Assembly (NCBI GenBank): GCA_964556005.1
Contig: CAZKUR010000006.1
Span: forward strand, 19,023 to 83,022
DNA: 64,000 nt
Direction of reading: 5' to 3'
Source of the DNA: CAZKUR01 sp964556005
GTDB lineage: Bacteria > Bacteroidota > Ignavibacteria > Ignavibacteriales > Ignavibacteriaceae
Shown here: one piece after another, positions 45,240 through 55,003 of the stretch
How positions within the stretch are numbered: position 1 is the first letter of the stretch
Layout of the letters: each line of letters starts with the position of its first letter
The notes under the pieces: generated by a model
What the model was told of the DNA's origin: nothing
Database searches by the model: none
Seen by the model: only the letters and a program-made list of their open reading frames with translations
Program-made: the position numbers and the translations under genes

Positions 45240-45994
45240 TAAAAAAATTCCCAGATAATTTTTGCAAAAATAAAATCGATAATAATAACGATAAGAGATG
45301 TGAGCACCACGGCATTTATAGTATTTTTCCCCAGCCCTGATGTACCGCCTGTAGTGGTAAAGCCGAAATAACAGCTAATTGTTGAAATAAAAAAGCCAAA
45401 GAATATTGGTTTCGTAAATCCAACGAATATATCCTTTATTCCTAATGCATGAAATGCAGAGTTCCAGAAAAAGGAGGTATCGACTTGAAGTGAAAGCTTT
45501 GTTACAACCATACCGCCGATTATTCCAACCATGTCGGCGATCAATGTAAGCGGCAGAAACATTACCACAGCTGCGATGGTTCTCGGTAAAACAAGCTTTT
45601 GAACGGGGTTTGTGCCGAATGCTCTTAAAGCATCGATTTGCTCGCTCAACTGCATCGCACCCAGTTCTGAAGCATTTTTTGCTCCTGTTCTTGCAGCAAG
45701 TAAAAGACCCGAAATGACAGGCCCTAATTCCCTTACCATGCCTAAAGAAACAGTTCTTCCTACTAACGTTTTAGCTCCGAAAGTATCAAGCTGATGACCG
45801 GTTTCAATTGCCAGTACAATCCCGGTGAATAAGCCGCCGAAAAATAACAAACCAAATGCTCTTGCTCCAACCCAGTACATTTCATGTAAAGTATCATGCC
45901 TGTATTTATAAACCGAAGGAATCCCTTTAAAAAGGTCTTTCACCATTAAGGTATATTCCTGCAATTGATATAAAATTCCCTTAAAAAACTCCAA
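45239..45994 (-). CDS. mlaE: MlaE-family permease
   Basis: Inner-membrane permease of 251 residues with about five or six hydrophobic segments. The family signature includes GLVLAIETGHQL-like helix sequence near residue 60, LGPVISGLLLAARTGAKNASELGAMQLSEQIDAL near residue 90, and the C-terminal GGTSGLGKNTINAVVLTSL. It is the first gene of the mlaEFD operon, with the promoter expected in the 420-base gap upstream. Confidence 0.93.
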   Translation of the reverse strand: MEFFKGILYQLQEYTLMVKDLFKGIPSVYKYRHDTLHEMYWVGARAFGLLFFGGLFTGIVLAIETGHQLDTFGAKTLVGRTVSLGMVRELGPVISGLLLAARTGAKNASELGAMQLSEQIDALRAFGTNPVQKLVLPRTIAAVVMFLPLTLIADMVGIIGGMVVTKLSLQVDTSFFWNSAFHALGIKDIFVGFTKPIFFGFFISTISCYFGFTTTGGTSGLGKNTINAVVLTSLIVIIIDFIFAKIIWEFF

Positions 45995-46417
45995 AAGCCT
46001 TCACTCCAAATAAAAAGAACTATAAGTCCTTTAATAAAATTATGTTAATGCAAACTCTTTGATGCTTTAATATTGTTAAGAAAAGATGAAAATTGTTTTA
46101 TGAAAATTAAGATTTTTAAATAATTAAAAAATTGAAATACAGTTTAAAGTGATTGAGTCGTCATCAATAAATGTGGTATGTTATAATAATTGAAAAAAAT
46201 GATAATTTTTCATAAAAAAAGACCGTTGATTTAGAAAATTTTTCTACCTATTTTCTTTGTATTAATATACTAACCGGCGGAATCATTTCCGCCGGGAAAA
46301 GAATATAAAACAGATTAATAAAACCTCTTAACTAATTTTACTAACAGAAGATTCCAGGAAAACCCTAATCAAATAAATTGAACTTTTACAATTAAATTTT
46401 AAGTAAAAGCAATTTTC
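45995..46417. other. Gap upstream of mlaE with an isolated hairpin
   Basis: A 423-base AT-rich gap. It holds the mlaE promoter region and one GC-rich hairpin (46274-46295, listed separately). No gene is recognised. Confidence 0.5.
46274..46295. repeat. Perfect GC-rich inverted repeat
   Basis: CCGGCGGAA pairs with TTCCGCCGG around a TCAT loop (nine base pairs), strikingly GC-rich within AT-rich surroundings. Neither side has a T-run, so it is not a standard intrinsic terminator. It lies about 120 bases past the stop of the cupredoxin-like gene and might stabilise its mRNA 3' end. Confidence 0.55.
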
Positions 46418-46852
46418 CTAATTATTCAGAATTATCATTCTGGGTGGTGAATCTGGTGTTACAAATTGGCTGTCCGCCGTACAGAAAACAGCATAAGTAA
46501 AAGAACCTATGGGTGCAGATTCATTGACTACCAATGATAAGGTTCCACCCTTTGATAATTTATAACTTGCCTTACCGAATATTTTCCCTTCTGAAAAAAG
46601 AAAAAATGCATTCGTGCTATCGGAAGTCCAATTAACTGTATCTCCGGCTTTAACGCTAATATTCGAAGTTGTAGAGTCTAATGGATTTACAATCCTCCAT
46701 GTATTATTGGCTGTTCTTGAAATTATTAGGTTATATTCGGCCGATTGAAAAAGACCAGAATCATTTTGAGGATTAATATTATCCCCGGAATTACCGGTCA
46801 TTAAAAACATAATGAGCAGAGAAGCAAAAAAGAGTACGGAATTTGTTTTCAT
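46418..46852 (-). CDS. Exported cupredoxin-like protein lacking copper ligands (paralogue A)
   Basis: A 144-residue exported protein (hydrophobic residues 5-18). The VKAGDTVNWTSDSTNAFFLF and APIGSFTYAVFC stretches have the shape of a plastocyanin-like beta-sandwich. There is no histidine anywhere in the protein, and only one Cys in the mature part, so a type-1 copper site is not possible. The frame opens at 46864; I choose the ATG at 46852 behind GGAGGT, which makes its length equal to the paralogue at 50454. Function unknown. Confidence 0.6.
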   Translation of the reverse strand: MKTNSVLFFASLLIMFLMTGNSGDNINPQNDSGLFQSAEYNLIISRTANNTWRIVNPLDSTTSNISVKAGDTVNWTSDSTNAFFLFSEGKIFGKASYKLSKGGTLSLVVNESAPIGSFTYAVFCTADSQFVTPDSPPRMIILNN

Positions 46853-47100
46853 AACTACCTCCAAATAATGCTTAGTTTATATTGATTATCAGAACACTTG
46901 CGTGTACTGTTTAAAATAATTCCGTTATTGAATTTGTGTATTTGACCGAATTGATTTTATTAAGTGGTTAGCCGCCATACTACCTTAAATTTTTTCATTT
47001 ATTTCCCTCAGAAATTTATTCTATAATTTGCCTTTCCTATTTATGTTTTGGCTAATCTCCTTCTTAAAATGTTTCTTAAAAATTACTTTGATTAAAAACT

Positions 47101-50100
47101 TTAATCACCAAAAGATAAATGATTTGAAATTATTGAAGGAACCTGGATTATAGGTAAACTTTTTTCCCTCAATTCAGTATTTAGTTTCTTTAAATTCGTA
47201 AGCTTAAGTTCATTCCATTGCTTCATCGCATCAATAAGTTTATTATTAAGTATTTTATATGCTGAATACATTTGTTTAGCCGGTTCACGATCTGCGCTTA
47301 GAACAGCACGCTGCAAACTTGAGAAAGTAGAATTGCTTATGCTTTTGTCAAGTGAATCGATTTTATTTTCCAACTCATTATTTAATGATAATATTGCATT
47401 AGCTTTTCCTTGTTCTTCATTTAATTTAGCAATCTGATTTTTTACCGAATCAATTGATACTTTTAGTTTATTTTTATCCGATGCCGCGTTCCAAATGACT
47501 ATTGCAAGTTTTAATTGCTCGAAGAGTGCATTTTTTGCAACTTTAACTCTCGGATCCATTTTTAAATTTAAGATTTGCGACATCACTACGTTCCCGGCGG
47601 TAAGAGTAATTTTATATTCTCCCGGTAAAACAAAAGGTCCCTGCGGTCTTTCAACTAGACCTTCTGATTGAGGATATTGGAGATCCCAGGTAAACCTGTT
47701 AATTCCGGGATGATTTGTAAGAGGTTCAAATTGCGGAAGCCATTTAGTCATATAGTAAGGCTGCCCATTAAATGGTTTAGGTTTATCATTACTGGAATAA
47801 TGTCTGACAAGATTTCCCTTGTTATCAAATATATCTAATGTTACCGGTTTTGAAGGAACAGATTTTAAATAATAATTTATTATTGCACCGGATGGTGGAT
47901 TGCTCCCTTGTGGTATTTCAGGAGGAAGAGGTGTATCTCTATTTTCGCTTTTTCGAATACGTATTGCCGTTTCAGGTTTAAATAAAAAAGCATTAGAGCT
48001 ATTTAAGATTTTTGCTATTTTTCGTAACGATGTCACATCATCCAGCACCCAGAATGAACGGCCATGTGTCGCTGCAATTAGATCATTTTCATGAATTGCA
48101 AGATCTCTGACGGAAACTGTTGGAAGATTAAGCTGTAAATGATGCCAATTGTCGCCGTCATTAAAAGAGACATAAACACCGGTTTCTGTCCCGGCATAAA
48201 GTAGCCCTTTTTGCTCCGGGTCTGAACGAATAGTTCTGACAAATGATAAATTAGAAATTCCTTGATCAATTATAGTCCAATGTTTACCATAATCTTTAGT
48301 GCGATAAATGTACGGCTCAAAGTCATCTAAACGGTGCCTGTCAACTGCAGCATAAGCAACTTTTGAATCAAATGGAGATGCTTCAATTATACTGACTTTG
48401 CTCCAGGGAGCAAGCGAATCGGGAGTTACGTTCTGCCAATGCTTACCATAATCCATTGTTAATTGAATTATGCCGTCATCTGTACCAACCCAAATAAGTC
48501 CTTTTTGAACTGGTGAAAAAGCAAAAGAATAAATTACTCCCCATCCTCGATTTAATATAACGCTTTTTAAAGAATCGTTTTCAGTATCAACATTTCCATA
48601 AGTTAAATCCGGACTGACTTTTGTCCAATTTAGTCCGCCATTAGTTGTTTGAAGTAAAAACTGTGAACCAAAATATAAAGCATTATAATTGTGCGGATCA
48701 AAACCAATCGGAGATGTCCAGGTAAAACGGTAATTTCTTTTAGGCATCGCTTGACTGAATTCCGATAGCAGCCAGGGCGCAATTGTTTGAGATTGACCTG
48801 TAACATGATCATAACGGAATAAACCTCCGTAAGTGCTGCCGCCGTAAACTATATTAGGATTTACCGGATCCGGAGCAATGTAACCGCTTTCACCGGCACC
48901 AATTGAATACCAATTTCTAAAGGTAATTATGCCATAATCACTGCGGCTTGTAATTGAAACAGTTCCAGCATCCTGTTGCGCACCGTAAATTCTGTAAGGA
49001 AATTGATTGTCGGTTTTTACATGGTAAAATTGTGCAGTCGACTGATTATACCAACTGCTCCATGTGTTGCCGTAATCGAGACTAATGCTGGTTCCTTGGT
49101 CGCTGGCTACAATCATACGTTTATTATTTTGCGGATCGATCCATAAAAAATGATAATCGTCTCCGCCGGGTTCACCTTTAATTACAGTAAAGGTCTTTCC
49201 GCTGTCGGTTGATCTTAGAATTGAACGATTGGGAATATAAATAGTTTTCGGATTTTGAGGATCGATAAATACTCTACCGAAATACCACATTCGTGTTATG
49301 ATATTGGAATTGTTGCTCATCAATTTCCAATTGCTCCCGCCATCACCGGAATAATATAAGCCGGATTCTTTTCCTTTTGCTTCAATCAGAGCATAAACAT
49401 TTTTACCGTTCGAACCCTCAACAACTGCTACGCCGACTCTGCCTAATTGACTTGCAGGAAAACCTTTTCCTCTAATTTCAGTCCAGCTACTACCTTCATC
49501 GGTAGATTTATATAATCCGCTTTCAGGCCCCTCATCAGGAGGATACTGACTCCAGGCTGTCCTTTTTGCCTGCCACATAGAAGCATAAACTACCTTAGGA
49601 TTTTGATCATCCCATGCAAGATCAATTGCTCCGGTTTGATTGTTTTTATATAAAACTTTTTGCCACGATTTACCCCCGTTTGTAGTTCTAAAAACGCCTC
49701 GTTCTTCATTTGGTCCATAAGCATGACCTAATGCAGCAACAAGTACTAAATCGGAGTTTTTGTGATCGATTAGAATTTTTCCGATATGCCGCGAATCCTC
49801 AAGCCCTGTATGAATCCAATGTTCGCCACCGTCTGTAGATTTATAAATGCCGTTTCCATTAGTAATATCGGAACGCATGTCGCATTCACCTGTTCCGATA
49901 TAAATTATTTTTTCGCTGGATGGCGCAATTGCTAATGCACCGATTGAAGGATTAGTTTGCCCATCGGAAACCGGTTTCCAGGTTAAGCCTGCATTTGTTG
50001 ATTTCCAGACACCGCCGTCAACAGCGCCGAAATAAAAAGTAGTTGAATTTCCAGGGATTCCAGAAGCAGCCAGTGCACGGCCTCCCCTGAAAGGACCAAC

Positions 50101-50250
50101 TAAACGCCAGCGCATTCCGTTTGATGTACTATCGGAAATAAATTGCAGGGCACTGTAATTTTCATTTTCTTTATCGACAATCGTTTGTGCAACCAAATGA
50201 AATACGGAAGCAATAATTAAAATGAAACTGAAAATTGAGACCCGGGTCAT
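47101..50250 (-). CDS. Large secreted BNR/sortilin-like repeat protein
   Basis: A 1049-residue exported protein with a signal peptide (residues 5-21). It carries many BNR/Asp-box-type repeats (for example SxDxGxxW variants GVWKSTNAGLTWKPV, GIYKSTDGGEHW, GVFRTTNGGKSW, GLYKSTDEGSSW and GLYYSGDGGSNW) through residue ~730, forming beta-propellers like sortilin/VPS10. Residues 780-900 add a beta-sandwich, and the C-terminal 130 residues are helical. Usually annotated as glycosyl hydrolase, but there is no convincing sialidase active site. Flanked by two cupredoxin-like genes. Confidence 0.8.
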   Translation of the reverse strand: MTRVSIFSFILIIASVFHLVAQTIVDKENENYSALQFISDSTSNGMRWRLVGPFRGGRALAASGIPGNSTTFYFGAVDGGVWKSTNAGLTWKPVSDGQTNPSIGALAIAPSSEKIIYIGTGECDMRSDITNGNGIYKSTDGGEHWIHTGLEDSRHIGKILIDHKNSDLVLVAALGHAYGPNEERGVFRTTNGGKSWQKVLYKNNQTGAIDLAWDDQNPKVVYASMWQAKRTAWSQYPPDEGPESGLYKSTDEGSSWTEIRGKGFPASQLGRVGVAVVEGSNGKNVYALIEAKGKESGLYYSGDGGSNWKLMSNNSNIITRMWYFGRVFIDPQNPKTIYIPNRSILRSTDSGKTFTVIKGEPGGDDYHFLWIDPQNNKRMIVASDQGTSISLDYGNTWSSWYNQSTAQFYHVKTDNQFPYRIYGAQQDAGTVSITSRSDYGIITFRNWYSIGAGESGYIAPDPVNPNIVYGGSTYGGLFRYDHVTGQSQTIAPWLLSEFSQAMPKRNYRFTWTSPIGFDPHNYNALYFGSQFLLQTTNGGLNWTKVSPDLTYGNVDTENDSLKSVILNRGWGVIYSFAFSPVQKGLIWVGTDDGIIQLTMDYGKHWQNVTPDSLAPWSKVSIIEASPFDSKVAYAAVDRHRLDDFEPYIYRTKDYGKHWTIIDQGISNLSFVRTIRSDPEQKGLLYAGTETGVYVSFNDGDNWHHLQLNLPTVSVRDLAIHENDLIAATHGRSFWVLDDVTSLRKIAKILNSSNAFLFKPETAIRIRKSENRDTPLPPEIPQGSNPPSGAIINYYLKSVPSKPVTLDIFDNKGNLVRHYSSNDKPKPFNGQPYYMTKWLPQFEPLTNHPGINRFTWDLQYPQSEGLVERPQGPFVLPGEYKITLTAGNVVMSQILNLKMDPRVKVAKNALFEQLKLAIVIWNAASDKNKLKVSIDSVKNQIAKLNEEQGKANAILSLNNELENKIDSLDKSISNSTFSSLQRAVLSADREPAKQMYSAYKILNNKLIDAMKQWNELKLTNLKKLNTELREKSLPIIQVPSIISNHLSFGD

Positions 50251-50453
50251 TATGTATTCCTTAAATCGTCAATTATCTACTAATAAAACTACTATAAATA
50301 ATTTAACAATCAAAGAATTACTCCATTTCCAAAATCTCCTAAATGAGTTTTGGGAAATCACTTTAGCAATGATTTCTTATATATTTTAGCTAAAATATAA
50401 GAAGTGGATCGAAAAATTTTAAAAAGGAATACCCTATTACCGTGAAATACTTA

Positions 50454-50888
50454 TTAATTTCTTTGTACTATAATTACCGGGGGTGCATCCGGATTTACAA
50501 ATTGACTTACCGCAGCACAAAAAGCCGAATAAGTATATTTCCCTGCAGGAGCAGAATTGCTGACGGTTAATGTTAAACTTTTCCCATCAGATAAATTGTA
50601 GCTCGACTTACCGAATATTTTACTACTTGAGAATTGAAAAAATACATTAGTGCCGTTAGCTTTCCATTGAACCGTATCGCCGGGTTTAACGGAAATGTCG
50701 GAACTCGTGGAATCTTGGGTATTAAGAATTTCCCAGGTATCACCTGATGATTTTGTTATTACCATTTCATAAGTTACTGTCTGTAGATAACCGGAATCGT
50801 TAAATTGAACGTAATTTTCTCCCGGTTTTCCTGCAAACAACAACAACATTAGTGGAACTGCAAAAAATAGGACATAACTTTTTTTCAT
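50454..50888 (-). CDS. Exported cupredoxin-like protein lacking copper ligands (paralogue B)
   Basis: Paralogue of the 46418 gene, 144 residues with a signal peptide (residues 5-20). Shared blocks include DISVKPGDTVQWK, SKIFGKSSYNLSDG and APAGKYTYSAFC. As in paralogue A there is no histidine and a single Cys in the mature chain. The pair brackets the sortilin-like gene. The GGAGTCGG upstream of the ATG is a plausible ribosome-binding site. It starts after the large Ser/Thr kinase gene on the same strand. Confidence 0.6.
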   Translation of the reverse strand: MKKSYVLFFAVPLMLLLFAGKPGENYVQFNDSGYLQTVTYEMVITKSSGDTWEILNTQDSTSSDISVKPGDTVQWKANGTNVFFQFSSSKIFGKSSYNLSDGKSLTLTVSNSAPAGKYTYSAFCAAVSQFVNPDAPPVIIVQRN

Positions 50889-50934
50889 AGCCGACTCCTT
50901 TTACTTATTTGTTAATATTTAACTTGATACATAA

Positions 50935-53562
50935 TTAATTTTTAACCGCCCCTTTTACATTTACCTTTGAAAGCAATTTTTTAAACTCCGGATCAGCTAA
51001 TAATTTTTTTAATTCCGGCTGTTTTTCAATTTCAGATTGCGGATATCCGTTTTGAATAGCTTTAATTATCCAACCGATAGCAATTTTTCTATCGCCTAAT
51101 TGTTCATAAGTAGTTCCCGCCCTAAACATAATCGACGAACTTTGAGGCAAAAAATCTAATGATTTCTTTGTATACTCTAATGCTTTCTCCCGATCATTAA
51201 CCATAGAATAAAAACCGCCTAGTTGAGCATTCAAATCAGGGTTATTGGGATTTATTTTTCTTGCTTCCTGGGCTAATTTAACTGCATGCTGAAAAGCATC
51301 TTTTGCTTTATCACGCTCACCCGGGGCCCAATAATATGCAGCACCTAAATTTCCCCAAACAGTATAGTCATGGTCATTTATGTTAAGAGCTTTTTCATAA
51401 CTCCTGGCCGCTAAAGAATATTTTCCTTGTATATAATAAATTGTTCCAAGATTAGAAGCTACAGTGTATGATTGTTTTAACTTAAATGCTTTCTCAAACA
51501 TATCAGTTGCCTCTTTAAGCATGTTCTTCATATAATACATGCCGCCAAGGTTGCTGAAGCCTAAATAATTAGTAGGATTCAGTTGAATAACTTTTTGGAA
51601 TTGTTTAATCGCATCATCATAACGCGCATGATTAAAATAAAAGACACCCAAAGAATTATATCCAATCCAATTATCGGGCTGCATGCTTATGGCTCTTTTA
51701 AATGTTCTTTCAGCATCGTCATTCAATCCCTGATGTTCATAAGCGCTCGCCAAACCATTATATGCATCGTAGTTAACCGGATCAATCTGCAAAGCCCTGT
51801 TGAAATCTTCTACAGCTTTTTTATATTTTCCCGTACCGTCATGAATTTTACCAAGCGTAATATTAACATATGCTAATGAATCATTAAGTTTATAAGCAAG
51901 TTCAGATTCTTTAACTGCCTGATCAGCCAGATCGTTATTTTTATTAAGCTCATATTTTGCCCAATATGCTTCAGCTAAACCTGAATAGGCAATTGCATAA
52001 TGCGGGTCTTTACGGACAGCAAGTAAAAAAGAATTTATTGCCGATTCAATCTCATCTATATTTCTACGTTTCTGCAAATAACCTCTACCCTGCACATAAT
52101 ATTCATAGGCCTCCGGACTATCGGTATTATCGGACTCCAGCAGTCCGCTTGATTTCGGATTTAACTGGAGATTAAGCATTTTTATTACGGAAATGACTGA
52201 TTTATTTTGAAGCATTGCAAGATCATTTTCTTTAGCGTCGATAACAGATGAATTCAACTGACGAAGATTCTTTGTGTCGATTAAATTTAAAGTTAGACGA
52301 AAATCATCACCCAATTTCTGCAGGCTTCCGGTTACTACAAGGTTTACTCCAAATAATTTGTTGGCTTCTCCGGGGCTATTTATTTTGTATCGAAGTACTT
52401 CACTTACGGGAATAACCCAAAGAGAGTTATGAAATTGCTGCAACTGTGTTAGCTTGCTTGTAAGAGTTTCCATCAAACCGCTGCAGAATGCTTTATTATC
52501 AGAATTACCGCCAATGTCCATAAGTGGGAGTACCGCTAAATGTTGTCCTTCAATACTCGATCCTGAATTAGTTGCAGATTCATTAAATGGTTTAACTACA
52601 AATAGTAAAGCAAGAAGAATAATAACTAAGAATACTCCTGAAAGTATCGCCAAATTTTTACGTTTCTTTGAACTACCAATAAAAGGGATGTTAAGTTGTG
52701 TTTTCGATAATATTCCTGAAGCCTGAGTATTTGTACCGTATGTTCCTTGAAAGTCGCCTAAAACTTCCGAAAAGTTTTGATAACGTTTTTGTACGTCTTT
52801 CTTCAGGCATTTTTGTACTATTTTTTCCAGTAGAGGAGGACATTGAGAAATTTCTGATAAATTCGGAGGTTCGTCATTTATAATTGAGTAAATTATCGAT
52901 TGTTCATAAGCTCCTTCAAACGGTAAATGTCCGGCAAGCATTTCATAAAGTACAACACCGAATGCCCAGATATCCGAGTGTACATTTGCTTCTTGACCTA
53001 ACGCCTGTTCGGGAGACATATAAGCAACAGTTCCAACAGTTGTTCCAACTTTGGTTAAATTTAATCCGGCACCCATTTTGGCCAATCCAAAATCCATAAT
53101 TTTAACTTGTCCTTTTTCAGTAATCATTATGTTTGATGACTTTATGTCCCTATGCACAATCCCCTTTTCATGAGCTTCTTCGAGACCTTGGGCAATTTGA
53201 ATTGCATAATTCGATATTTTCTCAACAGGTAATGGTTCGGCTTGATGTTCTTTTATGATCGTTTTTAATTCTTTACCATCGATAAATTCCATCACGATAA
53301 ACAACTCTTTCCCTTTGAGCGGGTCATTGTACTCTTCAATAGAATAAATCGTAGAAATATTAGGATGATTTAATGCGGCGGCAGCTTGTGCTTCTATTTC
53401 GAATCTTTTTAGCTCGTCTTCACTTGCAGCTATATAATGCGGGAGGAATTTAATCGCAACATCTCTTTTAAGTTTTATATCTTCGGCTTTATAAACCACA
53501 CCCATCCCTCCCTCGCCAAGCTTATCAAGTATTTTATAATGTAGTATGGTTGTGCCTATCAC
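50935..53562 (-). CDS. Ser/Thr protein kinase with TolB-like domain and TPR repeats (kinase 1)
   Basis: An 875-residue PknB-type kinase. The kinase domain is at residues ~8-270: GEGGMGVVY P-loop near 16, VAIKFLP with the Lys, GIVHRDIKSSNIMIT, KIMDFGLAK and the VAYMSPEQALG activation segment. One transmembrane helix follows (about 303-325). The outer part has a TolB/FlgO-like domain (LAVLPLMDIGG, near 342-450) and about nine TPR repeats (residues 480-840). It starts with GTG at 53562, 16 bases after a 56-codon kinase stub. Target unknown. Confidence 0.92.
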   Translation of the reverse strand: MIGTTILHYKILDKLGEGGMGVVYKAEDIKLKRDVAIKFLPHYIAASEDELKRFEIEAQAAAALNHPNISTIYSIEEYNDPLKGKELFIVMEFIDGKELKTIIKEHQAEPLPVEKISNYAIQIAQGLEEAHEKGIVHRDIKSSNIMITEKGQVKIMDFGLAKMGAGLNLTKVGTTVGTVAYMSPEQALGQEANVHSDIWAFGVVLYEMLAGHLPFEGAYEQSIIYSIINDEPPNLSEISQCPPLLEKIVQKCLKKDVQKRYQNFSEVLGDFQGTYGTNTQASGILSKTQLNIPFIGSSKKRKNLAILSGVFLVIILLALLFVVKPFNESATNSGSSIEGQHLAVLPLMDIGGNSDNKAFCSGLMETLTSKLTQLQQFHNSLWVIPVSEVLRYKINSPGEANKLFGVNLVVTGSLQKLGDDFRLTLNLIDTKNLRQLNSSVIDAKENDLAMLQNKSVISVIKMLNLQLNPKSSGLLESDNTDSPEAYEYYVQGRGYLQKRRNIDEIESAINSFLLAVRKDPHYAIAYSGLAEAYWAKYELNKNNDLADQAVKESELAYKLNDSLAYVNITLGKIHDGTGKYKKAVEDFNRALQIDPVNYDAYNGLASAYEHQGLNDDAERTFKRAISMQPDNWIGYNSLGVFYFNHARYDDAIKQFQKVIQLNPTNYLGFSNLGGMYYMKNMLKEATDMFEKAFKLKQSYTVASNLGTIYYIQGKYSLAARSYEKALNINDHDYTVWGNLGAAYYWAPGERDKAKDAFQHAVKLAQEARKINPNNPDLNAQLGGFYSMVNDREKALEYTKKSLDFLPQSSSIMFRAGTTYEQLGDRKIAIGWIIKAIQNGYPQSEIEKQPELKKLLADPEFKKLLSKVNVKGAVKN

Positions 53563-53578
53563 GATGGTTCACTTAATT

Positions 53579-53749
53579 TTAGTTTGCTTCTGTCTTCACT
53601 TTTAATATTGAGTTCAGAATATGTCCAATCTTCTTAGCACTTTTATTTTTTAAACTATTTAGAGTGTTTCGCAGGTCAGGTCGGTGGACAGGTCTGCCTT
53701 GGCCGAGTTTCTCAAAAATTTTATAGTGAAGTATAATCACACCGATCAT
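53579..53749 (-). pseudogene. Kinase N-terminal stub A (56 codons)
   Basis: Short ORF that opens with MIGVIILHYKIFEKLGQG, matching the first ~18 residues of the neighbouring kinases (consensus MIGxTILHYKILxKLGxG). The homology ends at the glycine-rich loop, exactly where GGACAGGTCTGC (53686-53697) occurs. The remaining 38 codons do not resemble a kinase. The stop lies 16 bases before the GTG of kinase 1. Likely a decayed duplicate, though a short expressed peptide is possible. Confidence 0.6.
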
Positions 53750-53762
53750 AACAAACCTTAAT

Positions 53763-54111
53763 CTATTTTTTGTAAACTATGGGGAACAGGCTTTCCTTTG
53801 CAGAGTTTTCGAATATATTAAATTGTGAGAAAGTTTTTTCGATCAAAGCAGACCTCGATAATAAAGTATAGCCTGAAAGATGAAACACACCGGTAATATC
53901 TAATCTTTAGCATCGAAGAAGATTCTTTATTGTAAAATACTAATTTTTTTGAAATAAAATTAGAACCTAACTAACAAATCTAATTTGTACAGATAAACAA
54001 ACTTTAATGCCGGAAAAGTTAATTAAATGCCGAATTTTCAACAAAAAAAATGCCCCACAGGTAGCATGGGGCATCTCAGGATCGATTTCGGAGGAAATTG
54101 TTCCTAATATT
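53763..54111. other. Intergenic gap with terminator
   Basis: A gap of about 350 bases between the kinase stub and the HEAT-repeat gene end. Apart from the terminator at 54051-54073 it is AT-rich with no gene visible. Confidence 0.5.
54051..54073 (-). terminator. Rho-independent terminator after the HEAT-repeat gene
   Basis: TGCCCCA (54051-54057) pairs with TGGGGCA (54067-54073); on the minus strand the stem is followed by eight T residues. It lies about 40 bases after the stop of the HEAT-repeat gene at 54112. Confidence 0.85.
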
Positions 54112-54528
54112 TTAACTCTGATTAATTTTCCCGTTGTTTTTCAAACAATAATCCATGTAGAAGTAACGAAGCATACTGCTTATGTTTGAATAATCGTCCG
54201 ATTCGATCGAACTTTTAACAAGATAAACTCCACGAGCGTCGCCTATTTTTAATAATGACCATGCCGCTACCAATTTTGCTCCGTCATTTTTTGAATTCCT
54301 GAACATTGCCATTAAAGGTATTACTGCTTTTTTAGACTGCATTTCTCCTAAAAAGTAAGCGCAGCTTATTTTCAATTGTTGATTATCCGAATTGAGTCCT
54401 TTTAGATAATTATTTTCAATCCGAAAGTAAGCAGCATCGGCCTTACTAACCTTAGGAAGAATACGGGCATAAGACAATGCAGTAAATACCATTACGAAAA
54501 CAAACAGGGTTGCAAATGTTTTTTTCAT
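54112..54528 (-). CDS. Small exported HEAT-repeat protein
   Basis: A 138-residue protein with a signal peptide (residues 4-20, ending SYA) and a compact helical repeat: QLKISCAYFLGEMQSKKAVIPLMAMF and GAKLVAAWSLLKIGDARGVYLVKSSI, which fit two HEAT-like units. It probably mediates protein contacts in the periplasm. It is a single-gene unit with its own terminator and ribosome-binding site (GGAGG). It stands between two kinase groups; functional connection is unproven. Confidence 0.7.
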   Translation of the reverse strand: MKKTFATLFVFVMVFTALSYARILPKVSKADAAYFRIENNYLKGLNSDNQQLKISCAYFLGEMQSKKAVIPLMAMFRNSKNDGAKLVAAWSLLKIGDARGVYLVKSSIESDDYSNISSMLRYFYMDYCLKNNGKINQS

Positions 54529-55003
54529 TTCAGCCTCCTAATAATGTTAGTGAATAAATTATATTAACTATAAGTTGATGACTTTTGTTGATGCAATAAT
54601 AAATTTTATATAGAGGCTTATCTAACACTCATGTAGAAAAGAATGCAACTCATGTCTTCACCGGGTTAAAATACAAAATATACTATCTTCAACTTCGATA
54701 ATTTGTCGCTATGCTTGTCTATATTTATTTTTTCAATATATCAAACTAGACAGGCTTTCACCGAGTAAACCAGAACATTTTACGAATAATGGAACAAGTG
54801 ACGAATGGTCATTCGGTTACGGTAAGGATGCCTGTTTCATCTTACGGTTACGTAATTCGATATACCTACCGACCGACGATTTACGCTAAACGATACGGGC
54901 TTCGTTACCAAGCGACGCTTAACTATTCCTTATTTAATTTACATTATGACTAATTAACAACACTGTTAGAATTCTGCACAGAATCGATAACTCTTGCAAG
55001 TTT
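54529..55003. other. Intergenic gap with an atypical CG-rich block
   Basis: A 475-base gap. The right half, about 54789-54930, departs from local composition: many CG dinucleotides and short TTACGGT/TTACGTAA/TTTACGC motifs (for example 54817-54823 and 54842-54855). No reading frame fits a protein. The left half is ordinary AT-rich sequence. Confidence 0.5.

Noticed and set aside
46418..50888. Copper-binding plastocyanin function for the two small exported proteins
   Set aside because: There is no histidine in either sequence, so a type-1 copper site cannot form.
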